DNA from: Streptacidiphilus carbonis
GTDB taxonomy: Bacteria; Actinomycetota; Actinomycetes; Streptomycetales; Streptomycetaceae
DNA: 64,000 nt
Direction: 5' to 3'
Assembly: GCF_000787775.1 (NCBI RefSeq)
Contig: NZ_BBPM01000005.1
Location: 187,084-251,083, forward strand
Position numbers and translations under genes: made by a program. Shown piece after piece: positions 36,745 through 46,040 of this stretch. The number at the start of each line of letters is the position of its first letter. The first letter of the stretch is position 1. The notes below the pieces were generated by a model, which saw nothing but the letters and a program-made list of their open reading frames with translations, searched no databases and was not told the DNA's origin.

Positions 36745-37575
36745 TCAGCGGTAGACGCGGATCCGGTCGATCTGCATGGTGATGGGGTGGGTCGAGGCCG
36801 GGAACCGGCCCGGTTGGGCCGAGACGCTGAGGTTGGCGATGAGATAGGCGTGCCAGTCCGCGCCGACGCCGGTGTGGTCGCTCTTCGCGAGCCGGAGGCC
36901 GTGGGTGTCGTCCCCGAGGTACCAGCTGACGTCGGTCGCGCCGATGCGCACGGCGACAGTGATCCACTTGCCGAAGCCCACCAGCGGCGAGTGGTGGAAG
37001 TCGAACGAGTCGGCGCCCCCCGAGTGGTTGGCGAACTCGGCGATGTCCGGGGTCTCGCTGTGCCACTCCACCACGTCGACCTCGTTGCCCCCGCGCCAGG
37101 TCCAGATCCCCGGCCAGGCGCCGTGACCGCCGCCGTCCTGGCGGCCTGGGAGCTTCAGCCGCGCCACCACGTAGTCGCCGGCCCTGAGCTGGAAGCCGTT
37201 TCCGCCCGTCGTGCCCGAGGCGGACGGCTCCGTGCTGAGCAGTCCCGTCCCCCAGGAGCCGTGCGCGGTCCTGGCCTTGGCGGTGATGTTCAGGGCGCCG
37301 TGGCTGATGCTCATCGCGCCCGGCTGGAGCTGGTCGAGCTTGGCGTCCCTCCGGTCGCTCCGTCCGTCCTCGTAGGCGACGGTGGTGTCGGTCCACACCG
37401 CGCCGCGGTGTCCCCAGCTCGGCGAGTTGAACTCCTCGTCGAAGACCAGGGCCTGCGCCCGGACCGCCCCCGCCCGAGGCGCCCCGGCCCGGGCCGCCGG
37501 CGTCGGCAGGAACAGGGCCAGCAGCGCTACGGCCGCCAGGAGGCGCAATGCAGACACACCCGGGATGACGCGCAT
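36745..37575 (-). CDS. secreted GH16-like glycosidase
   Basis: A 276-residue exported enzyme resembling GH16 beta-glucanases or related galactanases. The N-terminus MRVIPGVSALRLLAAVALLA is a signal peptide. The family motif appears as GNEVDVVEWHSE with Glu165 and Glu170 as the likely nucleophile and acid, and Asp167 between. Surrounding sequences GAWPGIWTWRGGNEVDV and IANLSVSAQPGRFPASTHPI fit the beta-jelly roll. ATG at 37575 follows TGGAG. The exact polysaccharide (laminarin, agar, lichenan) cannot be told. Confidence 0.85.
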   Translation of the reverse strand: MRVIPGVSALRLLAAVALLALFLPTPAARAGAPRAGAVRAQALVFDEEFNSPSWGHRGAVWTDTTVAYEDGRSDRRDAKLDQLQPGAMSISHGALNITAKARTAHGSWGTGLLSTEPSASGTTGGNGFQLRAGDYVVARLKLPGRQDGGGHGAWPGIWTWRGGNEVDVVEWHSETPDIAEFANHSGGADSFDFHHSPLVGFGKWITVAVRIGATDVSWYLGDDTHGLRLAKSDHTGVGADWHAYLIANLSVSAQPGRFPASTHPITMQIDRIRVYR

Positions 37576-37672
37576 ATCGCTCCAGAGCTCGGCGCGGGAG
37601 GGCAAGGGAACGGTTCGAGCCATTCCCTGCGGCGAACGCCGCAACTCCGAGTTCCCCTGTTCGGCCCAGCCG

Positions 37673-38296
37673 CTACCTGACTGCCCAGAAGACGGCGCCG
37701 GCCACCAGGGTCCCCGCCACCGCACCCGCGATGACCTGCGCGGTGGTGTGGTCCTTGAGCACCACGCGGGACCAGGCGACGACTGCGACCAGGATGTATC
37801 CGGCAAGCAGCCAGGGGCCCAGCGCGATGGTGAGCATCGCGACGGCGCCGCCGAGCGCGCCGGTGTGCAGCGAGATCTTCCACTTGGCGGTGATCGCGGT
37901 CACCGGGATCAGGGTGGCGAACTGGGCGATGATCATCGCCGTGAGATCGCCCGGCGCGTGGCCGAAGCGCAGCAGCACGACGCCGACCGCGACGGATACC
38001 ATGATCAGCGGCAGGACGGTCATGCGTCGGGCCCGGTCGTGGACGTAGCGGTCGCCGACGCTGCCCTTGCGGACCGCCATGGCTATGCCCAGTTGCGGCA
38101 CGACGCCGGCGCACAGCGCCCCGACCAGCCCCCAGGCCGCTCCGTCCCAGCCGTCCCGGACCGCCCCGACGGTCACCATGACGACGAGGATGGTGTTCAT
38201 CGGGTCGAGGCTGCGGGTCACTGCCCAGGCGAGCCGCCCGCGGCCATCCAGTGCGGCACTGGGGCGGTCGGACGTGCGAACGGTCGTCTCAGTCAT
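37673..38296 (-). CDS. PAP2-like membrane protein
   Basis: A 207-residue membrane protein with about six helices, resembling type 2 phosphatidic acid phosphatases. Recognisable parts are SLHTG in the position of PSGH, and SRVVLKDHTTAQ, a SRxxxxxH motif with Gln where PAP2 enzymes have Asp three residues later; the KX6RP motif is only weakly represented by DRYVHDRARR. Enzymatic activity is therefore uncertain. Start ATG at 38296 without a strong ribosome site. Confidence 0.7.
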   Translation of the reverse strand: MTETTVRTSDRPSAALDGRGRLAWAVTRSLDPMNTILVVMVTVGAVRDGWDGAAWGLVGALCAGVVPQLGIAMAVRKGSVGDRYVHDRARRMTVLPLIMVSVAVGVVLLRFGHAPGDLTAMIIAQFATLIPVTAITAKWKISLHTGALGGAVAMLTIALGPWLLAGYILVAVVAWSRVVLKDHTTAQVIAGAVAGTLVAGAVFWAVR

Positions 38297-38478
38297 GATC
38301 AGGCCAGACTGCCGTGGGGCGGCGTTGGGCCGCGGCAGGGCGCAGCGGATGGCAGGCCGATTCGCTGTGGCCGTTGCCTCACCCCTCTGTGCTCGATGGA
38401 GGCTCGGGACCACAGCGCCTCGGCATGCTACTACGGCCGGTCGGCCGGCCCCCCGCTGGTCGGCGTCGACCGACGGAT

Positions 38479-38910
38479 TCAACTCGCCGCAGTGAGCGTG
38501 GTGTTCTGCGAGCCGCGGGCCACCAGGTCCGGCATCGGAATGAGCGACCCCGACGACCACTCCAGATGGACGAGCGAGGCCTGGACCGTGACCGGTCCGT
38601 CGGCGACCGGGGTGAACGGTCGGCCACTGCTGCTCCAGCTGTGCTCCTCACCGTCGCAGACGGCGGGGACACTGCTGCCGATGCTGCTGGTCTCGTCCCC
38701 CGTCGTCAGCGAGCTGCTGACCACCGTGCCCTGGGACAGGTCCGGGGAGCAACGGTAGGTCCCGGACACGGTGACCGTCCCGTCCTTGGCGACCGCCGCC
38801 TGCGGTGCGACGGTCACCGTGTTCACTGCGTCGCTCGCCTCGGCCACGGGGGCGGCGGCCCCCAGGCACAGCATGCCGACGATTCCGACGGTAAGCGTTC
38901 GATATCCCAC
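38479..38910 (-). CDS. small secreted protein, DUF6299-like
   Basis: A 143-residue exported protein starting at GTG 38910, with GGAGG 5-6 bp upstream. The leader ends in a probable site after AAPVAEA. The mature part contains GTVTVSGTYRCSPDLSQGTV, SSIGSSVPAVCDGEEHSW and a C-terminal LVHLEWSSGSLIPMPDLVA, which match what I recall of the Streptomyces DUF6299 family. The two cysteines (in YRCS and AVCDG) probably form a disulphide in an Ig-like beta fold. Function is unknown. Confidence 0.75.
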   Translation of the reverse strand: MGYRTLTVGIVGMLCLGAAAPVAEASDAVNTVTVAPQAAVAKDGTVTVSGTYRCSPDLSQGTVVSSSLTTGDETSSIGSSVPAVCDGEEHSWSSSGRPFTPVADGPVTVQASLVHLEWSSGSLIPMPDLVARGSQNTTLTAAS

Positions 38911-39115
38911 AGTAGCCTCCAGATGACGACGAATCGCCATATCTGTACCGCGACCTCGGCTCCGGTCCGCCTCACTCGTCCATTCGACGGCGAGTCGGCC
39001 CGGCGGGCGGAACTCCCGGGCCGGAAGCGCCTCGGCGGCTTCGACTTGTTCCCCCGCACGGGCGGGGTCAGGCTGATCCCATGCAGTCTGGAAGCCAGGG
39101 CCATGGAGTGCGGTC

Positions 39116-41287
39116 ATGAGCGGGCCCCCCGACCTCGCGGTCGGCCCGGACCTGCTGGCGGGCATGTTCGCACACGCCCCGGTGATCTTCGCCGCGCTCA
39201 GCGGTCCCGAGCACCGCCTCGCCGGAGCCAACGACCCCTTCTTCGAGGCCATCGGGGTAGGCCGGGGCCGCGAGCTGATCGGCCGCCCGACCACGGAGGT
39301 CGTCCCCGAGCTGGTGCACCAGGGCCTGGTGGCGCTCCTCGACGGGGTCTACCGGCAGGGGGTGCCGTTCGTCACCCGCAACGCCTCGGTGCTGATCGGG
39401 CCGACCGGCAAGGCACGGCTGCGCTACTACGACTTCAGCCTCGAACCACGCTACGACCAGGACGGCAAGATCCAGGGCGTGGCCTTCGTGGCGGTGGACG
39501 TCACCCGGCAGCGCGCCGCCCACCGGCTGGCCGCCGAGCAGCAGGTCCTGCTCGAACAGATCGCCCGGGACGCGCCGCTGGGCGAAGTCCTGGACGGGAT
39601 GTGCCGGGCCATCGAGAAGCTCTCGCCCAAGGTGCTCAGCTCGGTGCTGCTGCTGGACCCGTCCGGGCGCCGCCTGGTGCACGGGGCCGCCCCGAGCCTC
39701 CCCGACTTCTTCAACGAGGCCGTCGACGGCAACCCGATCGGGCCGAAGGAGGGTTCCTGCGGTACCGCCGCGTACCGCCGGGAGATGGTCGTGGTCGACG
39801 ACATCGCCAGGGATCCGCTCTGGGACTCCTACCGGGACCTGGCCCGCCGGGCCGGCCTGGCGGCCTGCTGGTCCTCCCCCATCATGTCCAGCACCGGGGA
39901 GCTGCTGGGCACCTTCGCGATGTACCACCGCACGCCGCAGCTGCTGCGTGAGGACGACCTGGACCTGAGCATCGTCTTCACCCGTACCGCCGCGCTGGCG
40001 ATCGAGCGCCACCGCGCCGAGCAGGCGCGCAGCCGGGCCCATGAGAGCGAGCAGGCGCTCAGCTCGGATCTGGCCTTCGTGCTGGAGACCGGCATCGCGG
40101 TCAGCGAGGAGGCCCACTACCCGCAGAACCTGCAGTCGCTGGCCCGGCTCGCGGTCCCGGCGCTGGGGCCGGTCTGTGTCATCGACGTGCTGGACGACGG
40201 CCGGATCCAACGGGTGGCCGTCGCCGTGGCCCCCCAACTGCCGCAGCGGGTCCAGGCGCTGCTGGAGGCCGAGGAGCCGACGCTCGACGCGTCCGCCGTC
40301 GGGCGGGTGCTCGCCACCGGCATGAGTCAGACCAGCGCGGGCGCGCCCCCGGGGCCGTGGCGGGAACTGGGCCTGCCGGTGACCGCGCAGGTCTGCGTCC
40401 CGCTCACGGCACGCGGGCACACCTTCGGAGTGCTCACCCTGGCCGCCACCGCGGACCGGCCGCTGGACGAACGGACGATCGCGCTCGCGGAGTCGCTGGC
40501 CCGGACCGCGGCGGCCGGCGCCGAGACCACACGCCAGCACGACCAGCGGGCCCGGCTGGCACGGGACCTGCAGGCCGGACTGCTGCTGGCGGCCCTGCCC
40601 GTGGTGCCCGGGGCGCAGTTGGCCGCCTCCTACCGGCCCGCGGGCGAGGGGCTGGACATCGGCGGCGACTTCTACGACGTGTTCCCGCTGCCCGGGGACT
40701 GGTGGGGGCTGGTCATCGGCGACGTCTGCGGCCGCGGGGCCTATGCGGCGACCACCACCGCCCTGGTCCGCCACACGGCTCGCGCGGTGGCGCCGCTGCT
40801 GGCGACCCCGAACGCGGTGGCACAGGCGATCAACGACGCACTGCTGGCCCGGCCCGACGACAGCGAGAGCTTCGTGACCCTGATCTACGCCGAACTGCGC
40901 CGCACCCGCGACGGCCTCGCGGTCAGCATGGTCCGGGCCGGACACCCCGCGCCGGTACTGCGGCGGGCCGACGGAACCGTCAGCAGCCCGAGCCCGGCCG
41001 GGCAGCTACTGGGCGTCTCGCCCGAGCCCGATCTGGACCTGGAGGTCTTCACCGTTGCCCACGGCGACAGCCTGGTCCTGGTGACGGACGGCATCCTGGA
41101 GGCCCGCGACGCCGACGGGGCCTTCTTCGGCGAGGAGCGGCTGCGCGAGGTGCTGGCCGCGGGGGCGGGCGGCGCCGACGCACAGCAGATCCTGGACCGG
41201 GTGACCGAGGCCGTCGACGGGTTCACCGGGTCCCTCACCGACGACGATCAGGCGGTGCTGGTGCTGGTCGCCGAGCCCCCGGGGTAG
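39116..41287 (+). CDS. PAS-GAF-GAF PP2C phosphatase (SpoIIE type)
   Basis: A 723-residue regulator with PAS (about 13-130), GAF (145-300) and a second, divergent GAF-like domain (about 325-480), followed by a PP2C/SpoIIE phosphatase domain (about 500-720). Metal-binding acidic residues appear in GGDFYDVFPL and GDVCGRG, and DSLVLVTDGILEARD and TDDDQAVLVL complete the fold. Such proteins typically dephosphorylate anti-sigma factor antagonists in response to a small-molecule or redox signal, feeding stress or development sigma factors. No RsbW- or RsbV-like partner is encoded nearby. ATG 39116. Confidence 0.92.
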   Translation: MSGPPDLAVGPDLLAGMFAHAPVIFAALSGPEHRLAGANDPFFEAIGVGRGRELIGRPTTEVVPELVHQGLVALLDGVYRQGVPFVTRNASVLIGPTGKARLRYYDFSLEPRYDQDGKIQGVAFVAVDVTRQRAAHRLAAEQQVLLEQIARDAPLGEVLDGMCRAIEKLSPKVLSSVLLLDPSGRRLVHGAAPSLPDFFNEAVDGNPIGPKEGSCGTAAYRREMVVVDDIARDPLWDSYRDLARRAGLAACWSSPIMSSTGELLGTFAMYHRTPQLLREDDLDLSIVFTRTAALAIERHRAEQARSRAHESEQALSSDLAFVLETGIAVSEEAHYPQNLQSLARLAVPALGPVCVIDVLDDGRIQRVAVAVAPQLPQRVQALLEAEEPTLDASAVGRVLATGMSQTSAGAPPGPWRELGLPVTAQVCVPLTARGHTFGVLTLAATADRPLDERTIALAESLARTAAAGAETTRQHDQRARLARDLQAGLLLAALPVVPGAQLAASYRPAGEGLDIGGDFYDVFPLPGDWWGLVIGDVCGRGAYAATTTALVRHTARAVAPLLATPNAVAQAINDALLARPDDSESFVTLIYAELRRTRDGLAVSMVRAGHPAPVLRRADGTVSSPSPAGQLLGVSPEPDLDLEVFTVAHGDSLVLVTDGILEARDADGAFFGEERLREVLAAGAGGADAQQILDRVTEAVDGFTGSLTDDDQAVLVLVAEPPG

Positions 41288-41319
41288 CGACCTTCCTCGC
41301 CGCGGCGTGTGCGTGGCGT

Positions 41320-41694
41320 CTACGATCCGCAGCCGAATTCGAACAGGGCCCGTTCCACCGCGGCCAGTTGCAGGCGCAGCTCGGTGAGCCGCCGGGCCTC
41401 GGCCGCGTGGGCTGCCAGCAGGGTCAGCATGGTCTCCGGCGGCAGCCGGTCGGTGTAGAGCTCAGCCGCCTCCCGGCCGGACTCCCCCAGACCGTCCACG
41501 AGTCGGCCGACGGCCACCATCAGCTGGGTCGTCAGCGCCCACGGCTGATCCCGGAGCGCCTCGACGCGCCACCGCTCGGACGGCACCGTCTCCCGCAGCC
41601 AGTCGACGACGCGCGCGGGCAGCGCGGGATCGTCGGGCGGCGGCAGGGCTTCGGGCCAGTTCAGCGGTGGGACCCCGCACTCGCGTTCGCACAT
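41320..41694 (-). CDS. hypothetical protein
   Basis: A 124-residue Leu/Ala/Glu-rich protein beginning MCERECGVPPLNWPEALPPP, predicted mostly helical from about 30 on (AELYTDRLPPETMLTLLAAH, RRLTELRLQLAAVERALFEF). No family recognised. No ribosome site precedes the ATG, but a -10-like CATAAT (41702-41707 on the complement) stands 7 bases before it, so a leaderless message is possible. Confidence 0.6.
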   Translation of the reverse strand: MCERECGVPPLNWPEALPPPDDPALPARVVDWLRETVPSERWRVEALRDQPWALTTQLMVAVGRLVDGLGESGREAAELYTDRLPPETMLTLLAAHAAEARRLTELRLQLAAVERALFEFGCGS

Positions 41695-41940
41695 ACATTC
41701 GATTATGCATCCGCAAAGACGCGTTCTGCCAGCTGAGTGCCGAGGTGAGTGGGGCTTCCGAAGCCGCTGTCGGGGGCGTCGGGTCCACCGGTCCGCGGGT
41801 CCGCGGGTTGGGGGCGGCCAGTGTTGCTGAGCACCGGGCCGCCCCCGCCTCGGCCCGAAGGCCACCCACGCGGCGAACCGCCTACCCGACCAGGCCGGTC
41901 CCACACCTGACCCGTCATGTGCGGGAGCGCGCACCCGGCC

Positions 41941-42903
41941 CTACGGCACCTCGGCGGTGCGCGGGGCGAGGCGCTCCAGGAGCAGGCCCTCGCGGGTGGA
42001 CCAGGGGCAGATCCGCACGCTGTCGGCGCCGCAGGCCTCCATCAGCGCCTCCGCGACCAGCGCGCCGGCCAGCGACTGCTCCGCGCGGTGCGGGGAGATC
42101 CCGGGCAGCCTGCCGCGGCGCACCGGACCGGCCGCGGCCAGCAGCGGGATCACGGCGCGCAGGGCCGTCAGCGTCAGCGTGCCGGCCGCCCGGGGCGTCC
42201 GGGCTGCTCCGGAGGTCCGCGGCGGCCTGCTACGGGCGGCGGCCAGCCGGGCGAGCTGGGTGAAGGTCTTGGAGCAGGCCAGCACGTCCGTTCCGGATTC
42301 CGCCCGCGGCAGGTCGGGGACCTCGTCCAGCGAGCTGCGCAGGTAGTGCCGCACCTCGGCCAGCTGCTTCCGGCCGGTGACCCGACCGCCCGGCAGCCGG
42401 TCCCGGGTGATCCGGCGGGCGCCCAGCGGCAGTGAGCACACCGCGTCGGGCTGGTCGCCGCTGCCTGCGGCGACCTCCACGGTGCCGCCGCCCACGTCCA
42501 GCACCAGCAGCGGGCCCGCTGCGGGGCCGACCCAGTTCCGGGCGGCCACATAGGCCAGCCGGGCCTCCTCCTCGCCGGGCAGCACCCGCAGCCGGACGCC
42601 GGTGGCCGCCGCGACCTGGGCGATGATCTCGTCCCGGTTGGGCGCGTCCCGGATGACCGAGGTGGCGAAGGCGAACACCTCCGGCATGCGCAGCTCCGGA
42701 TCCTCGGCCACCGCCCGGGCCACCGCCTCCTGCACGCTGAGCACCCCGGACCTGCGCAACCTCCCACTGGGACCCAGACTCTGATGCAGCCTCAGCCGAA
42801 CTTTGCGCGAGAACACCGGCTCCAGTCCGCCGCCCGAGCGCCGCCGCGTCACTGTGAGCAAGGCGCTGTGGCACCCGACATCAAGAACCCCCGCCTTACG
42901 CAT
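41941..42903 (-). CDS. Ppx/GppA-family phosphatase
   Basis: A 320-residue member of the exopolyphosphatase/guanosine pentaphosphatase family in the sugar kinase-actin fold. It opens GVLDVGCHSALLTVTRR instead of the usual D-x-G-S-N-S motif, and has the second phosphate loop VLDVGGGTVEVAAGSGD. The remaining parts (FAFATSVIRDAPNRDEIIAQ, SRPPRTSG) fit. It lacks the C-terminal HD domain, which is normal for the short type. ATG 42903 follows GGGGGAG. Substrate could be polyphosphate or pppGpp. Confidence 0.83.
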   Translation of the reverse strand: MRKAGVLDVGCHSALLTVTRRRSGGGLEPVFSRKVRLRLHQSLGPSGRLRRSGVLSVQEAVARAVAEDPELRMPEVFAFATSVIRDAPNRDEIIAQVAAATGVRLRVLPGEEEARLAYVAARNWVGPAAGPLLVLDVGGGTVEVAAGSGDQPDAVCSLPLGARRITRDRLPGGRVTGRKQLAEVRHYLRSSLDEVPDLPRAESGTDVLACSKTFTQLARLAAARSRPPRTSGAARTPRAAGTLTLTALRAVIPLLAAAGPVRRGRLPGISPHRAEQSLAGALVAEALMEACGADSVRICPWSTREGLLLERLAPRTAEVP

Positions 42904-43117
42904 TCCACTCCCCCCGTACCGTCCTCTGTCCCACCTGGCGTGCCGCCCCGTCCTCCCGCAGCACAGGTCGCGCGGTCGCGGTCGCAGTCAATCACACGGC
43001 CAACCGAACGCCCGTTCGCCGGAGCCGCATCCGCACGCGGTCCCTCACCTCACACTCCTCGGAGCTGTCTCGTCGTACTCGTGAGAGGGAAACGGACACT
43101 ACGGAAGAGGAATCCTG

Positions 43118-44176
43118 ATGACCGACTTCCAGGCCATCGCCGACCGGGTCGAGATCGAGGCGCTGCGCGGCGAGTTCACCGACTGCGTGATGATGCGCGA
43201 CCGGGCCCGGTTGGCTTCGCTGTTCACGTCGGACGGCGTGCTGCGGATGCCCGACGTCCCGGTCGAGTTCGTCGGCCCGGAGGCGATCCGGGTCGGCGGC
43301 GAGCGGCTGCAGGAGCAGTGGGACTTCTTCGTGCAGGACACGCACCCCGGCACGGTCCGGATCGACGGCGACACCGCGACCGGCCGTGCCTACATGCACG
43401 AGACCCTCCGGCTCCGCAATGGTTTCCAGGGGCTGAACCACGCCGTCTACCACGACCGCTACCAGCGCACCCCGGACGGCTGGAGGTTCGCCGAGCGGAC
43501 CTACGAGATCCGGTACCTCGACACCACCCCGCTGACCGGCCGGGCCCCGGGGAGCACGACCGGGGCAGAGCCCTTCACCGCCGCGGCGACCGGCGACCGC
43601 CTGGAGCGGACGGCCGCCGCGCTGACGGCGAACGGCTTCACCGTCGAGCTGCTCGACGACGTCGACGCGGCGCGCAGCCGGGTCAAGGAGCTGATCCCGG
43701 AGGGCGCCGAGGTCTTCACCGCGGCCAGCGAGACCCTGCGGCTGTCCGGCATCGACGAGGACATCAACGGCAGCGGCAGGTACCGGGCCGTCAGGCCGCT
43801 TGTCCTGGCCATGGACCGGGTCGCCGAGGCCGACGGGTTCCGGCGGCTGCTGGCCCGCCCCGACGTGGTCGTGGGCAGCGTCGCCGCGGTCACCGAGACC
43901 GGCTCCCTGGTGATCGCCTCGGGCAGTGGAAGCCAGCTGCCCGCCTACGCCGGCGGAGCGGCCCAGGCGATCTGGATCGTCGGGGCGCAGAAGGTGGTCC
44001 CTGACCTGCAGACCGCGCTGCGCCGGGTCGAGGAGCACGCGCTGCCGCTGGAGAGCGCCCGCACCGAGGAGGCCTACGGACAGCCCAGCGCCGTCAACCG
44101 GCTGCTGGTCCTCAACGCGGAGCCCCGTCCCGGGCGTGGCACCGTGCTGCTGCTGCGCGAGGCCGTCGGATACTGA
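43118..44176 (+). CDS. SnoaL-like/LUD domain fusion protein
   Basis: A 352-residue two-domain protein. Residues about 1-140 form an NTF2/SnoaL-type domain (DRVEIEALRGEFTDCVMMRD, GRAYMHETLRLRNGFQGLNH, DGWRFAERTYEIRYL). Residues about 165-352 are a LUD (LutC/YkgG-like) domain: GFTVELLDDVDAARSRVKEL, the P-loop-like EVFTAASETLRLSGI, and SLVIASGSGSQLPAYAGGAA and RPGRGTVLLL. LUD domains are normally found in lactate or formate-linked oxidoreductases. Fusion to SnoaL is unusual and its role is unknown. ATG 43118; GAAGAGGAA upstream. A dyad cgaacg-cc-cgttcg lies at 43005-43018 in the divergent region. Confidence 0.85.
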   Translation: MTDFQAIADRVEIEALRGEFTDCVMMRDRARLASLFTSDGVLRMPDVPVEFVGPEAIRVGGERLQEQWDFFVQDTHPGTVRIDGDTATGRAYMHETLRLRNGFQGLNHAVYHDRYQRTPDGWRFAERTYEIRYLDTTPLTGRAPGSTTGAEPFTAAATGDRLERTAAALTANGFTVELLDDVDAARSRVKELIPEGAEVFTAASETLRLSGIDEDINGSGRYRAVRPLVLAMDRVAEADGFRRLLARPDVVVGSVAAVTETGSLVIASGSGSQLPAYAGGAAQAIWIVGAQKVVPDLQTALRRVEEHALPLESARTEEAYGQPSAVNRLLVLNAEPRPGRGTVLLLREAVGY

Positions 44177-44232
44177 GACCAGCGGATCCCGTCGCCGTGG
44201 GTCCGGTGTCCGTCGCAGGAAAGAGGACGACG

Positions 44233-44895
44233 ATGTCGAAGCCGCCCGGGACCCCCGCCGACGACCCGTTCGGCGGTCGCCGGCCGACCAGCCATGAACG
44301 GATGACGGGCCGTCCGTGGGACGCGTCCTACCACGACGGCCCCGCGCCCTGGGACGTCGGCCGCCCGCAGCCGGCCGTGGTGCGGGCGGCCGCCGAGGGC
44401 GGCTTCGCCGGAGCAGTGCTCGACGCGGGGTGCGGATCGGGCGAGAACGCGCTGCACCTCGCCTCGCTGGGGCTGTCGGTCCTGGGCATCGACGTGGCCG
44501 GAACGGCCTTGGCGCGTGCCCGGGCCAAGGCCGACGAACGCGGGATCGCGGCCGAGTTCGCCGAGGCCGACGCGTTCGGACTGCAGGCTCTCGGGCGCAG
44601 CTTCCGGACGGTGCTGGACTGCGGGCTGTTCCACACCTTCGACGCCGACGAGCGGCCGGCATATGTGGCGAGTCTGGCGTCGGTGACCGAGCACGGCGGA
44701 ATGCTGTACGTGCTGTGCTTCAGCGACGAAGGCCCTGACACCGGCCCGCACCCGGTCAGCCGGGCGCAGCTGACGGCGGCCTTCGGCCCCGGCAGCGGCT
44801 GGGACGTCGTCAGTGTCGTACCGGACCGGGTGCTGACCAGGTTCCACGATGAGCACGGAGCGCCGGCCTGGTTCGCGACGATCGGACGGAGCTAG
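44233..44895 (+). CDS. class I SAM-dependent methyltransferase
   Basis: A 220-residue methyltransferase of the TPMT-like type: AVLDAGCGSGENALHLASLG is motif I, and SVLGIDVAGTALARARAKAD, FRTVLDCGLFHTFDADERPA and HGGMLYVLCFSDEGPDTGPH follow the fold. It starts with a Pro/Gly-rich stretch of about 20 residues. ATG 44233 is preceded by GGAAAGAGG. It comes 56 bp after the SnoaL-LUD gene in the same direction, so they may be co-transcribed. Confidence 0.87.
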   Translation: MSKPPGTPADDPFGGRRPTSHERMTGRPWDASYHDGPAPWDVGRPQPAVVRAAAEGGFAGAVLDAGCGSGENALHLASLGLSVLGIDVAGTALARARAKADERGIAAEFAEADAFGLQALGRSFRTVLDCGLFHTFDADERPAYVASLASVTEHGGMLYVLCFSDEGPDTGPHPVSRAQLTAAFGPGSGWDVVSVVPDRVLTRFHDEHGAPAWFATIGRS

Positions 44896-44940
44896 GGCCG
44901 GACCGGCCCCGACAGGACCCGCCGCGTCCGGACCCGCCGT

Positions 44941-46029
44941 TCAGGCCACGCACAGGTCGTCCAGGGCGTCCTCGTCCCAGTCGATGCCCAGGCCCGGCGT
45001 CTGCGGCGGGACCACGTAGCCGTCGGTGATGGCCAGCGGGGTGCGGGTGACCGCGTCCAGCTGCGGGATGTGCTCGACGTACATCCCGGCCGGAACCGCG
45101 CAGGCCAGGCTCGCGTGCAGCTCCATCAGGAAGTGCGGCGCGACCTGCACATTGAACGCCTCCGCGGTGTGCGCGGTCTTCAGCCAGGGAGTGATGCCGC
45201 CGATCCTGGCGACGTCGGGCTGGACGATGCCGGCGGCGCCCGCCGCCAGGTACTCCGCGAAGCGCGCCGGGCTGTAGACCGACTCGCCCACCGCGATCGG
45301 GATGGGTGTCGAGGCCGAGAGCCGTACGTGTCCTGACAGGTCGTCGGCGGGCAGCGGCTCCTCGAACCAGGCCAGGTCGTAGGGCTCGAAGGCGTGGGCG
45401 CGACGGATCGCCTCGGCGGCGGTCATGGACTGGTTGGCGTCCACCATGAGCACCCAGTCGGGGCCGACCGCCTCGCGGACCGCGGCCAGGCGTTCGGCGT
45501 CCTCGCCCGCGGTGGGCCGGCCGACCTTCACCTTGCCGCCGCGCAGCCCCCTGGCCTTCGCCTGCCGAGCGTTGTCGGCCAGCTCCGCGGCGGACAGGTG
45601 CAGCCAGCCGCCCTCGGTGTCGTAGACCGGCAGCCGCTCGTGCGCCCCTCCGGCCAGCCGCCACAGGGGCTCGCCCGCGCGCAGGCAGCGCAGGTCCCAC
45701 AGTGCGGTGTCCACCGCGGCCAGCGCGAGCGAGGTGATCGCGCCGACGGAGGTGGCCCTGGTCGTGGACAGCAGCCGGTGCCACAGTGCCTCGATGTCCC
45801 GGGCGTCCGCGCCGAGCAGCAGGCCGGTGAGGTGGTCGCGCAGCAGCGCCAGCACGGAGCTGCCGCCGGTGCCGATGGTGTAGGTGTAGCCGGTGCCGGT
45901 CAGGCCGTCGTCGGTGGCGACGGTGACCAGGACGGTCTCCTGGCGGACGAAGGTCTGCTGCGCGTCGGTGCGCAGGACCTCGGGTTCCAGGAAGACCATC
46001 CTGGTCCCGACGCCGGTGATGGTGGTCAT
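44941..46029 (-). CDS. mandelate racemase/muconate lactonizing enzyme superfamily dehydratase
   Basis: A 362-residue enolase-superfamily enzyme. The active site is preserved: Lys166/Lys168 in KVKVG, Asp197 in VDANQ, Glu223 in WFEEP, Glu249 in VGES, and the His298/Asp272 dyad (APHF, QPDVAR). This pattern is that of mandelate racemase-type members, many of which are sugar-acid dehydratases (galactonate, fuconate or related). It is preceded by a regulator of the ROK family and stands next to the fucose/galactose locus, so a sugar-acid substrate is plausible but not shown. ATG at 46029; GGAGT upstream. Confidence 0.87.
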   Translation of the reverse strand: MTTITGVGTRMVFLEPEVLRTDAQQTFVRQETVLVTVATDDGLTGTGYTYTIGTGGSSVLALLRDHLTGLLLGADARDIEALWHRLLSTTRATSVGAITSLALAAVDTALWDLRCLRAGEPLWRLAGGAHERLPVYDTEGGWLHLSAAELADNARQAKARGLRGGKVKVGRPTAGEDAERLAAVREAVGPDWVLMVDANQSMTAAEAIRRAHAFEPYDLAWFEEPLPADDLSGHVRLSASTPIPIAVGESVYSPARFAEYLAAGAAGIVQPDVARIGGITPWLKTAHTAEAFNVQVAPHFLMELHASLACAVPAGMYVEHIPQLDAVTRTPLAITDGYVVPPQTPGLGIDWDEDALDDLCVA

Positions 46030-46040
46030 GGGACTCCCCG

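Noticed and set aside
41695..41940. A gene or site in the gap between the hypothetical protein and Ppx genes
   Set aside because: I see short G/C-rich repeats such as gcgggtccgcgggt but no convincing frame, dyad or terminator.
34581..46029. A biosynthetic gene cluster around the methyltransferases and aminotransferase
   Set aside because: No core synthase, carrier protein or tailoring oxygenase is present and genes are in mixed orientation.
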